50,010 nt of DNA from Clostridiales bacterium (lineage in GTDB: Bacteria; Bacillota; Desulfotomaculia; Desulfotomaculales; VENG01), in the NCBI GenBank assembly GCA_016278505.1, contig JADQBQ010000035.1, positions 1 to 50,010 on the forward strand, in the 5' to 3' direction. The notes under the pieces are model-generated. The model ran no database searches and was not told the origin of the DNA. It saw nothing but the letters and a program-made list of their open reading frames with translations. Below are positions 8,035 through 15,762 of this stretch, piece by piece. Positions within the stretch are counted from its first letter, which is position 1. Each line of letters begins with the position of its first letter. A program made the translations under genes and the position numbers.

Positions 8035-8566
8035 CGGCGGGCACCTCACTTTCATTGCCGGGAGTGTCTTGCTTCTCCTCGATATCCGTGGTTTTTACCC
8101 GGCCGTTAAAACCTAAGGTCATTTCTTGTTCCTCGGACCTGAGCAGTACACTGGAACTGTCTATTTCAATTACGGTCCAGGTGCCGGAAATCCGGGAGCC
8201 GGTCTGCACCACGTAGGCATTGTTTCCGGCCTCAATGACGGCCTGGTTTGACCCGTTTCCACCGGTGATTACTCCTTTTAAAACCATAAATGAAAAGGGA
8301 TCTCGCATGGTGGATATGTCACCTGCCTCCCTGGTGGTTTGGGGTAGGAAGAAGCCTTGGTTATTGGAGTCACCCTGTGTTCCCGCAGTTACATTTAAAG
8401 GATTATTTCCCTTCCCGGTCTGGGCAGGGGCAGCGTTCAATTTTAAAAACAATAACCCGGCAATCAGCAGAACGAGTACTATCCCGCCCAGGATAAAATA
8501 TATCTTATATCTTTGGAAAGCCTTGTTTATTTGTTGACGGTCCATATTAAAATTGAGCTGAGCCAT
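8021..8566 (-). CDS. PilP/GspC-like pilus assembly protein
   Basis: A 181-residue bitopic protein: a cytoplasmic N-terminus, one membrane helix at about residues 24-46 (YFILGGIVLVLLIAGLLFLK), a Gly/Asn-rich linker, then a small beta domain with DPFSFMVLKGVITG and AYVVQTGSRISGTWTVIEID, resembling the homology region of PilP and GspC. The C-terminus is charged and disordered. GGAGGT precedes the ATG. Its place after pilO matches pilMNOP order. In Gram-negative systems PilP links PilNO to the secretin; here it would link to the pore-less secretin-like protein encoded next. Confidence 0.7.
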   Translation of the reverse strand: MAQLNFNMDRQQINKAFQRYKIYFILGGIVLVLLIAGLLFLKLNAAPAQTGKGNNPLNVTAGTQGDSNNQGFFLPQTTREAGDISTMRDPFSFMVLKGVITGGNGSNQAVIEAGNNAYVVQTGSRISGTWTVIEIDSSSVLLRSEEQEMTLGFNGRVKTTDIEEKQDTPGNESEVPAGEKS

Positions 8567-8629
8567 TAAACATGACCTCCTAGTTCTGGCTAGAGCGGTT
8601 ATTTCTTTTATCTGATGCCGGTATTATAA

Positions 8630-9160
8630 TTACTCTGCATAAAATGTTCTGCCCCAAATTTGCGTATTGACGGCAGTGGAATCACCGGATACACTGACAT
8701 CACATTGCTTGACCTGAATAATACGGGGACCTTCCTGCAAACGCGCCAGGAACTGCACCAATGAGTTGAAGCTGCCCTTGAATTCTGCGGTGAAGGGCAT
8801 TTCCATGTACCCGTCGGTACTCTGCCTGGATTCAAAACTAATATGGGCAAACTCCAGGCCCGATTTTGCCGCCTCTGTTTGCAGGCGGTGGATAATCTGC
8901 TCTTCCTGCGGGCTTTTCGGTACCATTTGTATGTAGCGATCCAACCGCTGCTGCAGCCTTGCTCCTTGCTCTTTGATATTAAGCAACTGGCTAAGCTGCA
9001 TGCGGGTGTTGGCCAGGGCTGTTTGTTCGTTAGTCACTTCCTGGCGGACTGCCTTCAGAGTCGTTGCCCGGAGATGTATTGAGTAGATTAACAGTGCCGT
9101 CAATAGCATTATTAATATCATCCATGCTAATCTCACCCGTTGATTCTTGCTCTCCGCCAT
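8630..9160 (-). CDS. pilO: PilO-like type IV pilus assembly protein
   Basis: A 176-residue protein with a short cytoplasmic start (MAESKNQRVRL), one membrane helix at residues 13-30, a coiled coil (VTNEQTALANTRMQLSQLL) and a ferredoxin-like domain ending FNSLVQFLARLQEGPRIIQV, typical of PilO/GspM. AAGGAG lies seven bases before the ATG at 9160. This start lies 131 bases inside the end of pilN in another frame; since the membrane helix starts at residue 13, the overlap cannot be removed by moving the start much. PilO pairs with PilN to align the assembly platform. Confidence 0.82.
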   Translation of the reverse strand: MAESKNQRVRLAWMILIMLLTALLIYSIHLRATTLKAVRQEVTNEQTALANTRMQLSQLLNIKEQGARLQQRLDRYIQMVPKSPQEEQIIHRLQTEAAKSGLEFAHISFESRQSTDGYMEMPFTAEFKGSFNSLVQFLARLQEGPRIIQVKQCDVSVSGDSTAVNTQIWGRTFYAE

Positions 9161-9770
9161 TGCCCGTCTCCTTTCCCTGCAAGCTGTCCTGTCCGGGATC
9201 ACCCATGCTGCCGGTAATTTCAAATTTAAGTGTCGGTTGCCCGCCCAAGTCGGTATTGGTTACATACCGGCACTGCACACCTGACAATACGGGCACCTTT
9301 TTCAGTTCTTGCAACCACTGTCCTAAAGCGGTGCTGTCGCTGGAATCACCTGTCATTGTCACGCTCAAAGCGCCGGGAGACGCGGCGTCATTGCCTTTTT
9401 GTCCTGCACCAACCGATATATTGGTTAACCTTATACCGGGAGGCATAGAGCTAACCAGACGGTCAAACAAATATACCCAATCCCGGGACTGTCCCGATAT
9501 TTTTTGCACCAACTTCTCAGCCTGCTGTACCTGGTTCTGAAATTGTTTATATTGTACAAAACCCTGCATATTACTCTCCAGGGATAAGCGTTCCTGACGC
9601 AGGCGCTGCAGTTGATCCTTTGCTTGGAGGGTGGTCAAAAAGAGAGCCCCATGAACAAAAAGAATGATCGCCAGCATGCCGCATCCAATGAAAACAAGCC
9701 GGCGCTGTTTGAGTTTTTGTGCTCGCCGGGCCAGAATCTCGGGCGGCAGGAGGTTTATCCTTACTTCCAT
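9030..9770 (-). CDS. pilN: PilN-like type IV pilus assembly protein
   Basis: A 246-residue protein. It begins with the PilN signature (VRINLLPPEI), which in the family inserts into a groove of PilM, then a membrane helix at about residues 26-47, a coiled coil, and a ferredoxin-like domain (DWVYLFDRLVSSMPPGIRLT, LGQWLQELKKVPVLSGV). An extra tail of about 60 residues, rich in Gly, Glu, Asp and Ser (SMDDINNAIDGTVNLL), extends past the normal end and overlaps the start of pilO by 131 bases. The ATG follows GGAGGCGAAATA. It shares one base with the pilM stop. Confidence 0.85.
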   Translation of the reverse strand: MEVRINLLPPEILARRAQKLKQRRLVFIGCGMLAIILFVHGALFLTTLQAKDQLQRLRQERLSLESNMQGFVQYKQFQNQVQQAEKLVQKISGQSRDWVYLFDRLVSSMPPGIRLTNISVGAGQKGNDAASPGALSVTMTGDSSDSTALGQWLQELKKVPVLSGVQCRYVTNTDLGGQPTLKFEITGSMGDPGQDSLQGKETGNGGEQESTGEISMDDINNAIDGTVNLLNTSPGNDSEGSPPGSD

Positions 9771-10759
9771 TATTTCGCCTCCAGTCCCCGGAGGGCCAGG
9801 CCGTGACAGACAGCAAAATCAGGGCCCTTTCCCGCATTGATAGACTCAACCGGAACTTCCAGCTCACTCTGCAGCAGTTCGGGTAAACCGTCAACCAAAG
9901 CTCCGCGTCCGCTTAATAAAATCAAATCCACATGGGTCCCTCTTTGTTGGGACAGATAATAGTTTATTGACGAGCGAATGGCACCGGTGAAGGAAGTACC
10001 CCATGTACCGGAAAAGGATTCACCGGTGATGTTGATATGATCATCCACTGCCGTGGCTATCTCTTGCAGTGCTTCTTTTTCATCTGCCAGGGGTTGTCCG
10101 GACTCTACAAGAGAAGAAAAAGAATAGGGAATTACCCGGGAGAACCGGGGTATTCCCTGGTGTGCTAAAAGTAAAGTAGTAAAACCTTGATTGATGTCAA
10201 CTAAAACCGTGGTACCGGAACGGCTGCTTTCCGGCACCACGGTAAGCAATGCCAAAGGGGAATAGTCCACAATTTTTGGCTCCAGGCCGGCTATGGCCAG
10301 GGCGGCAAGGTTTTGTTCCAGTGTATCCCTCCGGGCCGCCACCAGTAGAACTTCCAGCTCCGGCCCTTTTTCCTGGTCAATTTCGCCCAGTAGGCTGTAA
10401 TCAAGAACCATTTCGGAAAGGGAGATGGGGAAAAAGTCACCGGCCTGAAATCTTATCACCTGTCCTAACTTTTTCTCCACAGCTTTGGGGAAATTTGCTT
10501 TACGCATAATCACACCCGGATTGCATACACCCAAAACCACATCTTTGGCGGAAAAACTCTCTTTTCCCCACAGCTGCTTCAGCGCCTCCCCCACCGCATC
10601 CACATCCATGACCACTCCTTCATCCACCGCATCAATCGGTATTTCAACCTGCCCGGCAGCGGAAACAGAGGCGGAATGGACAGTGCCCTTTAATTCCAGG
10701 GCGCGCACTGTTCCGGTATCAATCTCTATGCCTACCGCGCTGTTTGACTTAAAGAACAT
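9770..10759 (-). CDS. pilM: PilM-like actin-fold ATPase
   Basis: A 329-residue cytoplasmic protein of the PilM family, an FtsA/actin fold. Visible are the first phosphate loop (AVGIEIDTGTVRALELKG), ARRDTLEQNLAALAIAGLEP typical of PilM, the second phosphate loop (TTVLVDINQGFTTLLLA) and the adenosine motif (LILLSGRGALVDGLPELL). It binds PilN's N-terminus and links the motors to the platform. GAGGTTTTACACA precedes the ATG. A 176-base gap containing a nested hairpin separates it from the sigma-factor gene upstream. Confidence 0.9.
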   Translation of the reverse strand: MFFKSNSAVGIEIDTGTVRALELKGTVHSASVSAAGQVEIPIDAVDEGVVMDVDAVGEALKQLWGKESFSAKDVVLGVCNPGVIMRKANFPKAVEKKLGQVIRFQAGDFFPISLSEMVLDYSLLGEIDQEKGPELEVLLVAARRDTLEQNLAALAIAGLEPKIVDYSPLALLTVVPESSRSGTTVLVDINQGFTTLLLAHQGIPRFSRVIPYSFSSLVESGQPLADEKEALQEIATAVDDHINITGESFSGTWGTSFTGAIRSSINYYLSQQRGTHVDLILLSGRGALVDGLPELLQSELEVPVESINAGKGPDFAVCHGLALRGLEAK

Positions 10760-10809
10760 TGTGTAAAACCTCTATTCCGGGTGCATTTGGTTACGCTACG
10801 GGTGCTCCA

Positions 10810-10920
10810 CCACGGGGACGGTTCCATCATCTCCCCGGTTAAGAAAAGGGGACACACCCCTTCGGGGAATGTCCCCGATTCTATTCGCTTCGCTCGGGAA
10901 CGCTCGAACCGTCCCCGTGG
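10810..10920. repeat. nested palindromic element with GGGACGGTTC arms
   Basis: CCACGGGGACGGTTC at 10810-10824 is the exact reverse complement of 10906-10920. Inside is a second hairpin (GGGGACA...TGTCCCC, with a CCCC-TTC-GGGG tip). It fills the gap between the sigma gene and pilM, so the RNA of the pilus operon would carry a large stem there. The arms share the GGGGACGGTTC core with the four short repeats elsewhere in this window. Confidence 0.8.
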
Positions 10921-10935
10921 CTTCATCTGTATAGC

Positions 10936-11652
10936 TTAGGAAATATATTTGCTTAGTTTTTCTAGGCTTTTATGTAATATACGGGAAACTTTCCGCTGCT
11001 TGATACCCAGGCTGGAGGCCACTTCGGTTTGGGTCATATCCCGGTAGAAAATCAAATTGATCACTTTTTGCTGTACGTCTGACAGTTTTGCCAGGCTCTG
11101 TTCCAAAACTATGCGGTCTTCAATGGGAAGACGAAAGGTTTCATAGTACCGACTACGGATCTTGGAAGCGTCCACTTCCTCCAAGGAAACCAGACCGGCG
11201 CGCATGGCTTGTCCAATGCCTTCTGCCCTTACATTTATAGCTTCCGCTATTTCTTCCAAGGAAGGAGGTTCCTCTTCCTCCTGTAAATATGTGTCAATAA
11301 ATGTATTTACTTTTTTTTGTATCTCCGCTGCCCAAAGAGGGCAACGAAAGGAGGACTCTTTGCGAACGTAATGACGAATCTCTCCCATTATACAATGGCC
11401 GGCGTAGGTGGCAAAGGCCACACCCCTTTTTGGGTCAAAGCGGTAGGCAGCCTTGATAAGTCCTTCATATCCGGCCTGAACCAAATCTTCCCCGGGAGAA
11501 TCGTGGCCATAAAGATGGGCAAAGTAGTACACCAGACGGGTTCCCGCCTCTACTATCTCAGCCAGGTGCTTTTGGCACCTGTGCTCAATGTAAGCGGCAG
11601 CAGCTTGTTCCAATATATTTTTGTCCACCTTTGTCCGCCGTGGAATTGACAA
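10936..11652 (-). CDS. sigma-70 family factor inside the pilus operon
   Basis: A 238-residue sigma factor with region 2 (EDLVQAGYEGLIKAAYRFDP, FATYAGHCIMGEIRHYVRK), region 3 (PPSLEEIAEAINVRAEGI) and region 4 (LSDVQQKVINLIFYRDMTQ, then TEVASSLGIKQRKVSRIL). Region 1 is missing. The layout and length resemble the SigB/SigF/SigG group of Firmicutes. A TTG start lies one base after the pilC stop, after a GGGGGT sequence, so it is translated with the pilus genes. No anti-sigma gene adjoins it. Likely targets, by inference, are pilus, motility or surface genes. Confidence 0.85.
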   Translation of the reverse strand: MSIPRRTKVDKNILEQAAAAYIEHRCQKHLAEIVEAGTRLVYYFAHLYGHDSPGEDLVQAGYEGLIKAAYRFDPKRGVAFATYAGHCIMGEIRHYVRKESSFRCPLWAAEIQKKVNTFIDTYLQEEEEPPSLEEIAEAINVRAEGIGQAMRAGLVSLEEVDASKIRSRYYETFRLPIEDRIVLEQSLAKLSDVQQKVINLIFYRDMTQTEVASSLGIKQRKVSRILHKSLEKLSKYIS

Positions 11653-11653
11653 T

Positions 11654-12865
11654 TTACATACCCCCCACGGAAGTAATAGAGGTGAAAATGGGCAGGTAAA
11701 TGGAAATCACAATGCATCCAATGGCTATCCCGGTAAATATAATTAATAAAGGCTCCATGATGGAAGTCAAAGATTTAGACATGGTTGCCACTTCGCCTTC
11801 AAAAAAGTCCGCCACCCGGTCCAACATGGACGGCAATTGACCTGTCTCTTCCCCCACGGCCACCATGTTGATCATCATGGGCGGGAAAAAGCCGCTTCTT
11901 TGCAGGGGTACGGATATGCTTTGACCTTCCTGCACCTCAATACCGGTTAGCTTAATGGTTTCTGCCACCTGTAAACTGCCGGCGGATGAACCTGAAACTT
12001 CCAAGGCCTGCAGAACGGGGATTCCTCCCCCTAAAAGCGTGGCAAAGGTTCGGGAAAAGCGGGCTAATGTATCTTTACGGAAGAGGTCACCCAACAGCGG
12101 CAGGCGAAACTTTACCCGGTCCCATAGTTGGGCACCGGCCCCGCCGGCCATGAATAACCGCAGACCCAGTATAATTAAAAGAGGAAATAATATATAAAGG
12201 TACCAGTATTCCCGCATAGTGTCACTGACTGCCATTACTATTACGGTGGGTAGCGGCAGTTCAACTCCCGGCGGAAAAAAACTCTTGAAAATAGGTACCA
12301 CAAAAAGCAGCATGGCAACAATGATAAAACCGGCAAAAACCAGGATCACCGAAGGGTATAGTGTAGCGGCGCGCATACTGTCACGAAGCCTTTTGTCACG
12401 TTCCAGTTGGTCGGCCAGCCGCTCCAGCATTTCATCGAGGGCACCCCCTACTTCACCGGCCTTAATCATATCCACAAAAATCTTGGAAAAGACATCAGGG
12501 TATGTACCCAACATTTCTGAAAAGGCCATACCGCTTTCCACGTTCCTGGCAATATCATGCAAAATTTCACCCAGAGCAGGGCTCCTTTGCTGCTTGCTCA
12601 GAGCATAAAGACTGCGGGTTAAGGGGATGCCGGCCACCAACATAGCTGCTAATTGGCGGGCAAAAATCGCCAGGTCGGCCAGTTTTACTTTTGCCTTTCT
12701 TTGCACAGCTTTCTGTAAAAAGGACTGTTTGAGTTCGTAAATATCTACTATGGTATAGCCCATATTACGCAGCCTGCCGGCAACTGCCGCCTGGTTCTCT
12801 GCTTCCATTTTTCCGTCTGTAATTGAACCTGATTGTTCTAGCACTTCAAAGGCATAAAGAGGCAC
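11654..12865 (-). CDS. pilC: PilC/GspF inner-membrane platform protein
   Basis: A 403-residue protein of the GspF/PilC family. Two repeated cytoplasmic helical domains (LADLAIFARQLAAMLVAGIP and LARFSRTFATLLGGGIPV, the F-x-R-x-L-x-x-x-L-x-x-G-I-P signature in both) are separated by membrane helices near residues 170-190 and 220-240, with a last helix near the C-terminus (SIMEPLLIIFTGIAIGCIVI). I prefer the GTG at 12865 seven bases after GGAGG, giving MPLYAFEVLE; an ATG seven codons earlier is possible. It is the rotor-like platform driven by PilB and PilT. Confidence 0.9.
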   Translation of the reverse strand: MPLYAFEVLEQSGSITDGKMEAENQAAVAGRLRNMGYTIVDIYELKQSFLQKAVQRKAKVKLADLAIFARQLAAMLVAGIPLTRSLYALSKQQRSPALGEILHDIARNVESGMAFSEMLGTYPDVFSKIFVDMIKAGEVGGALDEMLERLADQLERDKRLRDSMRAATLYPSVILVFAGFIIVAMLLFVVPIFKSFFPPGVELPLPTVIVMAVSDTMREYWYLYILFPLLIILGLRLFMAGGAGAQLWDRVKFRLPLLGDLFRKDTLARFSRTFATLLGGGIPVLQALEVSGSSAGSLQVAETIKLTGIEVQEGQSISVPLQRSGFFPPMMINMVAVGEETGQLPSMLDRVADFFEGEVATMSKSLTSIMEPLLIIFTGIAIGCIVISIYLPIFTSITSVGGM

Positions 12866-12887
12866 AGCAACCCCTCCCCCTCTCATA

Positions 12888-13973
12888 TTAAAAGGGACTG
12901 TGTTGTCTCACTACACGGGCCAATTCTGCCTGGTCAACGCAGCGTTCCAGAGCAACTTCCCGGGAGATAACTCCACTGAGGACCAAGCTGGCCAGGGAAT
13001 GGTCCATTGTATGCATACCCACATTGCGACCGGTTTGCAAAATAGTACTAAGCTGGTGTGTCTTACCTTCCCGGATCAGGTTTTTGACTGCGGGCGTGGT
13101 AAGAAGTACTTCCGAAGCCACAGCCCGTCCTTTTCCGTCCAGGCGCGGCACTAGCTGCTGGGCAATTATGCCCTGCAGCGAGTCAGCCAACTGCTGCCTT
13201 ATTTGGTCTCGCGCACCTTCTGAGAAGACATCTATAATACGGTTAAGAGTCAGCGTAGCCGTCTGTGTATGCAGAGTAGAAAACACCAGGTGACCGGTCT
13301 CTGCTGCGGTAAGAGCAATGGAGATACTCTCCAGATCCCGCATCTCTCCAATAAGAATCACATCGGGATCATGGCGCAGGGCATGACGCAGTGCATTGGC
13401 GAAGGAGTGCGTATCGGTACCCACTTCCCGCTGTTTAATAATTGATTTATTGTGTCTATGTAAAAATTCAATGGGGTTTTCCACGGTAATCATGTTCAGT
13501 GTGCGCTCACGATTAATTTTATCGATAATAGCAGCCAGTGTGGTGGATTTACCGCTTCCGGTGGGACCCGTAACAAGAACCAGGCCCCGGGGCAGATGGG
13601 CAAAATCACCTACTACCGCGGGCAGCCCCAGGTCACTCAAACCGGGTACATCAAAGGCCACCACGCGAAAATTGACTGCCATTGAGCCGCGCTGCCACAT
13701 AATATTTCCACGGAATCGGGCAGCTCCGGGAACAGCATAGGAAAAGTCGAGTTCCAGATCTCTTTGCAGTATTTCTTTTTGTTCATTAGTTAGTAAGGGC
13801 TCCATCAGAGCTTTTATATCCTGGGGCATTAGCTTGGGAGTGTCCATAAATACCAAGTCCCCGTTCACCCTGGCCATGGCTTCTATTCCCGCGGTAATAT
13901 GCAGGTCAGATGCCCCTATCTCCACACATTTGTTCAATATTTGGTGTAAATGGTACTTTTGCTCCTCGCTCAT
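12888..13973 (-). CDS. pilT: PilT-like pilus retraction ATPase
   Basis: About 361 residues. N-terminal PAS-like part (HLHQILNKCVEIGASDLHIT) then the RecA-like ATPase with Walker A GPTGSGKSTTLAAII, Asp box (TVENPIEFLH), Walker B (LRHDPDVILIGEMRD) and His box (GHLVFSTLHTQTA). The family-specific VKNLIREGKTHQL near the C-terminus distinguishes PilT from PilB. The ATG overlaps the pilB stop as ATGA and follows GAGGGTGG. It powers pilus retraction and twitching motility. Confidence 0.93.
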   Translation of the reverse strand: MSEEQKYHLHQILNKCVEIGASDLHITAGIEAMARVNGDLVFMDTPKLMPQDIKALMEPLLTNEQKEILQRDLELDFSYAVPGAARFRGNIMWQRGSMAVNFRVVAFDVPGLSDLGLPAVVGDFAHLPRGLVLVTGPTGSGKSTTLAAIIDKINRERTLNMITVENPIEFLHRHNKSIIKQREVGTDTHSFANALRHALRHDPDVILIGEMRDLESISIALTAAETGHLVFSTLHTQTATLTLNRIIDVFSEGARDQIRQQLADSLQGIIAQQLVPRLDGKGRAVASEVLLTTPAVKNLIREGKTHQLSTILQTGRNVGMHTMDHSLASLVLSGVISREVALERCVDQAELARVVRQHSPF

Positions 13974-15649
13974 ACAACCACCCTCAATACTTCTTCCAAC
14001 GAAGTTGTTCCTTTTTTGACTTTTTTCATTCCATCCTGCCACATAGTTATCATACCTTCGGCTACCGCGGCTTTCTTTATTTCTCCTGCGGGCTTACGAT
14101 CCAGGGTTAGCTGTTGCACTGCCTCGCTGGCAAATAGAAGTTCATAAACTCCCATCCTTCCCCTGTACCCCGTATTGCTGCACCGCATGCAGCCCGCGGG
14201 ACGGTATAAGGTCATGGACCCGGCGTCCTGCTCCCAGGGAAAATCATTTACGTTGTCAACATCACTACGACATATTTCATAGGGTTCTTTGCAATGATTA
14301 CATAATACCCGCACCAGCCGCTGAGAAACTACACACTTTAAGGATGAAGCAGTTAGAAAAGGTTCGATTTCCATTTCCGTCAGGCGGCTTATAGTACCGG
14401 CGGCATCGTTGGTATGCAGCGAAGAAAAAACAAGGTGGCCGGTCATGGCAGACTCCACCGCTAAACGGGCGGTTTCACGGTCCCTTATTTCACCTACCAT
14501 CATAATATCAGGGTCACTGCGCAATATGGACCTCAGTCCTGCAGTGAAGGTAAGTCCTGCCTTGGTATTAATCTGAACCTGGCTAATGCCTTCCATGCGG
14601 TATTCCACCGGGTCTTCCACGGTAATAACGTTTTTCTCACTTCTATCCACCACTTCCATGGCGGCATAAAGGGTTGTTGTCTTACCGCTGCCGGTAGGAC
14701 CGGTGACCAAAATCATGCCGTAAGGCAATTTTATAACCTGCCGAAATCTATCCAGCACTTCTGAACTAATACCCAACTCTTCCAGGGAGATTACACTGCC
14801 CGTGCGATCCAAAAGGCGCAGTGTAAGGCGTTCGCCAAAGCTTGTAGGCAAAGACGCCACGCGAAAATCGACGGTCCTTCCTTCGATTTTAAGGGACATG
14901 CGCCCGTCTTGGGGTTTCCTTCTTTCTGCAATATCCATATTGGCCATAACCTTTATCCTGGAAATAAGGGATCCATGCATGCGGCGTGGAGGTGTCAGCA
15001 TATCATGCAATACTCCGTCAATTCTAAACCGTATGCGTACATTTTTGTCGTAAGGTTCTATATGGATATCACTGGCCTTGGCATTAACCGCCTGTGACAG
15101 TATCATATTGGCCAACTGCACGGCCGGGTTGTCCCCTGTTCCTTCACTCCCGGAAGTGATATCATCCGCCTGCAGCTCATCTTCTTCCACCTGTTCAAAT
15201 TCCATATCGGTAAGCAGATATCTGTCTATGGCCGCCTCTAATTCGCTGTCCGGGGCAAAAACAGGGGTTATGTCATGACCGGTTAAAATACGTAAATCAT
15301 CAATAGCCATAAGATCAGTGGGGTGCCTCATGGCCATCACCAATTTGTCACTTTCATAAGCAATGGGAAGGGCCCGGTAACGACGCGCAGAATCAACACT
15401 CATAGTAGCCACGGCCGCAGGGTCCACAGTATATGATTCCAGGGAAACCAGAGGTACCCCGGCCCGTTTGGCAATTACTCTGGCTAAGTCATCCTCCGAG
15501 CAATAGCCCAGTTCCACCAGTGTTTCCCCAAGTAAGCCTTGTTTCCCCTTATCCTTCTTTTGTGCATTGAGGGCCTCTTCCAGTCTTTCCCGGGTTAATA
15601 CACCCTCATTAATTAAACAGTCACCTAATAAATTTTGCCCTTGTTTCAT
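13970..15649 (-). CDS. pilB: PilB/GspE-like pilus extension ATPase
   Basis: About 559 residues. The N-terminal MshEN-type domain (LLGDCLINEGVLTRERLEEA, GETLVELGYCSEDDLARVIA) is of the kind that can bind cyclic di-GMP. The motor domain has Walker A GPTGSGKTTTLYAAM, Asp box (TVEDPVEYRMEGISQVQ), Walker B (SDPDIMMVGEIRD), the His box and a zinc tetracysteine (CNHC ... CMRC). I start it at the ATG at 15649 after GGGAAGGTG; a longer frame to 15724 runs through a repeat hairpin. It is first in the operon and drives pilus extension. Confidence 0.92.
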   Translation of the reverse strand: MKQGQNLLGDCLINEGVLTRERLEEALNAQKKDKGKQGLLGETLVELGYCSEDDLARVIAKRAGVPLVSLESYTVDPAAVATMSVDSARRYRALPIAYESDKLVMAMRHPTDLMAIDDLRILTGHDITPVFAPDSELEAAIDRYLLTDMEFEQVEEDELQADDITSGSEGTGDNPAVQLANMILSQAVNAKASDIHIEPYDKNVRIRFRIDGVLHDMLTPPRRMHGSLISRIKVMANMDIAERRKPQDGRMSLKIEGRTVDFRVASLPTSFGERLTLRLLDRTGSVISLEELGISSEVLDRFRQVIKLPYGMILVTGPTGSGKTTTLYAAMEVVDRSEKNVITVEDPVEYRMEGISQVQINTKAGLTFTAGLRSILRSDPDIMMVGEIRDRETARLAVESAMTGHLVFSSLHTNDAAGTISRLTEMEIEPFLTASSLKCVVSQRLVRVLCNHCKEPYEICRSDVDNVNDFPWEQDAGSMTLYRPAGCMRCSNTGYRGRMGVYELLFASEAVQQLTLDRKPAGEIKKAAVAEGMITMWQDGMKKVKKGTTSLEEVLRVVV

Positions 15650-15662
15650 AAACACCTTCCCA

Positions 15663-15687
15663 GCAAGTGGGGACGGTTCTTGCTTGC
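15663..15687. repeat. GGGACGGTTC short hairpin repeat, copy in the pilB leader
   Basis: GCAAG and CTTGC arms enclose the GGGGACGGTT core. The element lies in the untranslated leader of the pilus operon, between its promoter and the pilB ribosome site. Matching copies are at 40327, 42599 and 49781. Confidence 0.8.
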
Positions 15688-15724
15688 TAGTCCCCCGCCA
15701 TCCTACTTCTTTATATAATAACAA

Positions 15725-15753
15725 ATTATATTCAATAAATGCCGAAATTTCAA
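15725..15753 (-). promoter_or_regulatory. sigma-A promoter of the pilus operon
   Basis: TTGAAA at 15753-15748, 17 bases, and TATAAT at 15730-15725 on the minus strand. Transcription would start near 15718, giving a leader of about 70 bases that contains the hairpin repeat. This would serve pilB and the genes that follow. Confidence 0.75.
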
Positions 15754-15762
15754 TAATTTTAC

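Noticed and set aside
13396-13740. Plus-strand frames opposite pilT and pilB
   Set aside because: They are reverse-strand shadows of highly conserved ATPase genes and have no ribosome sites.
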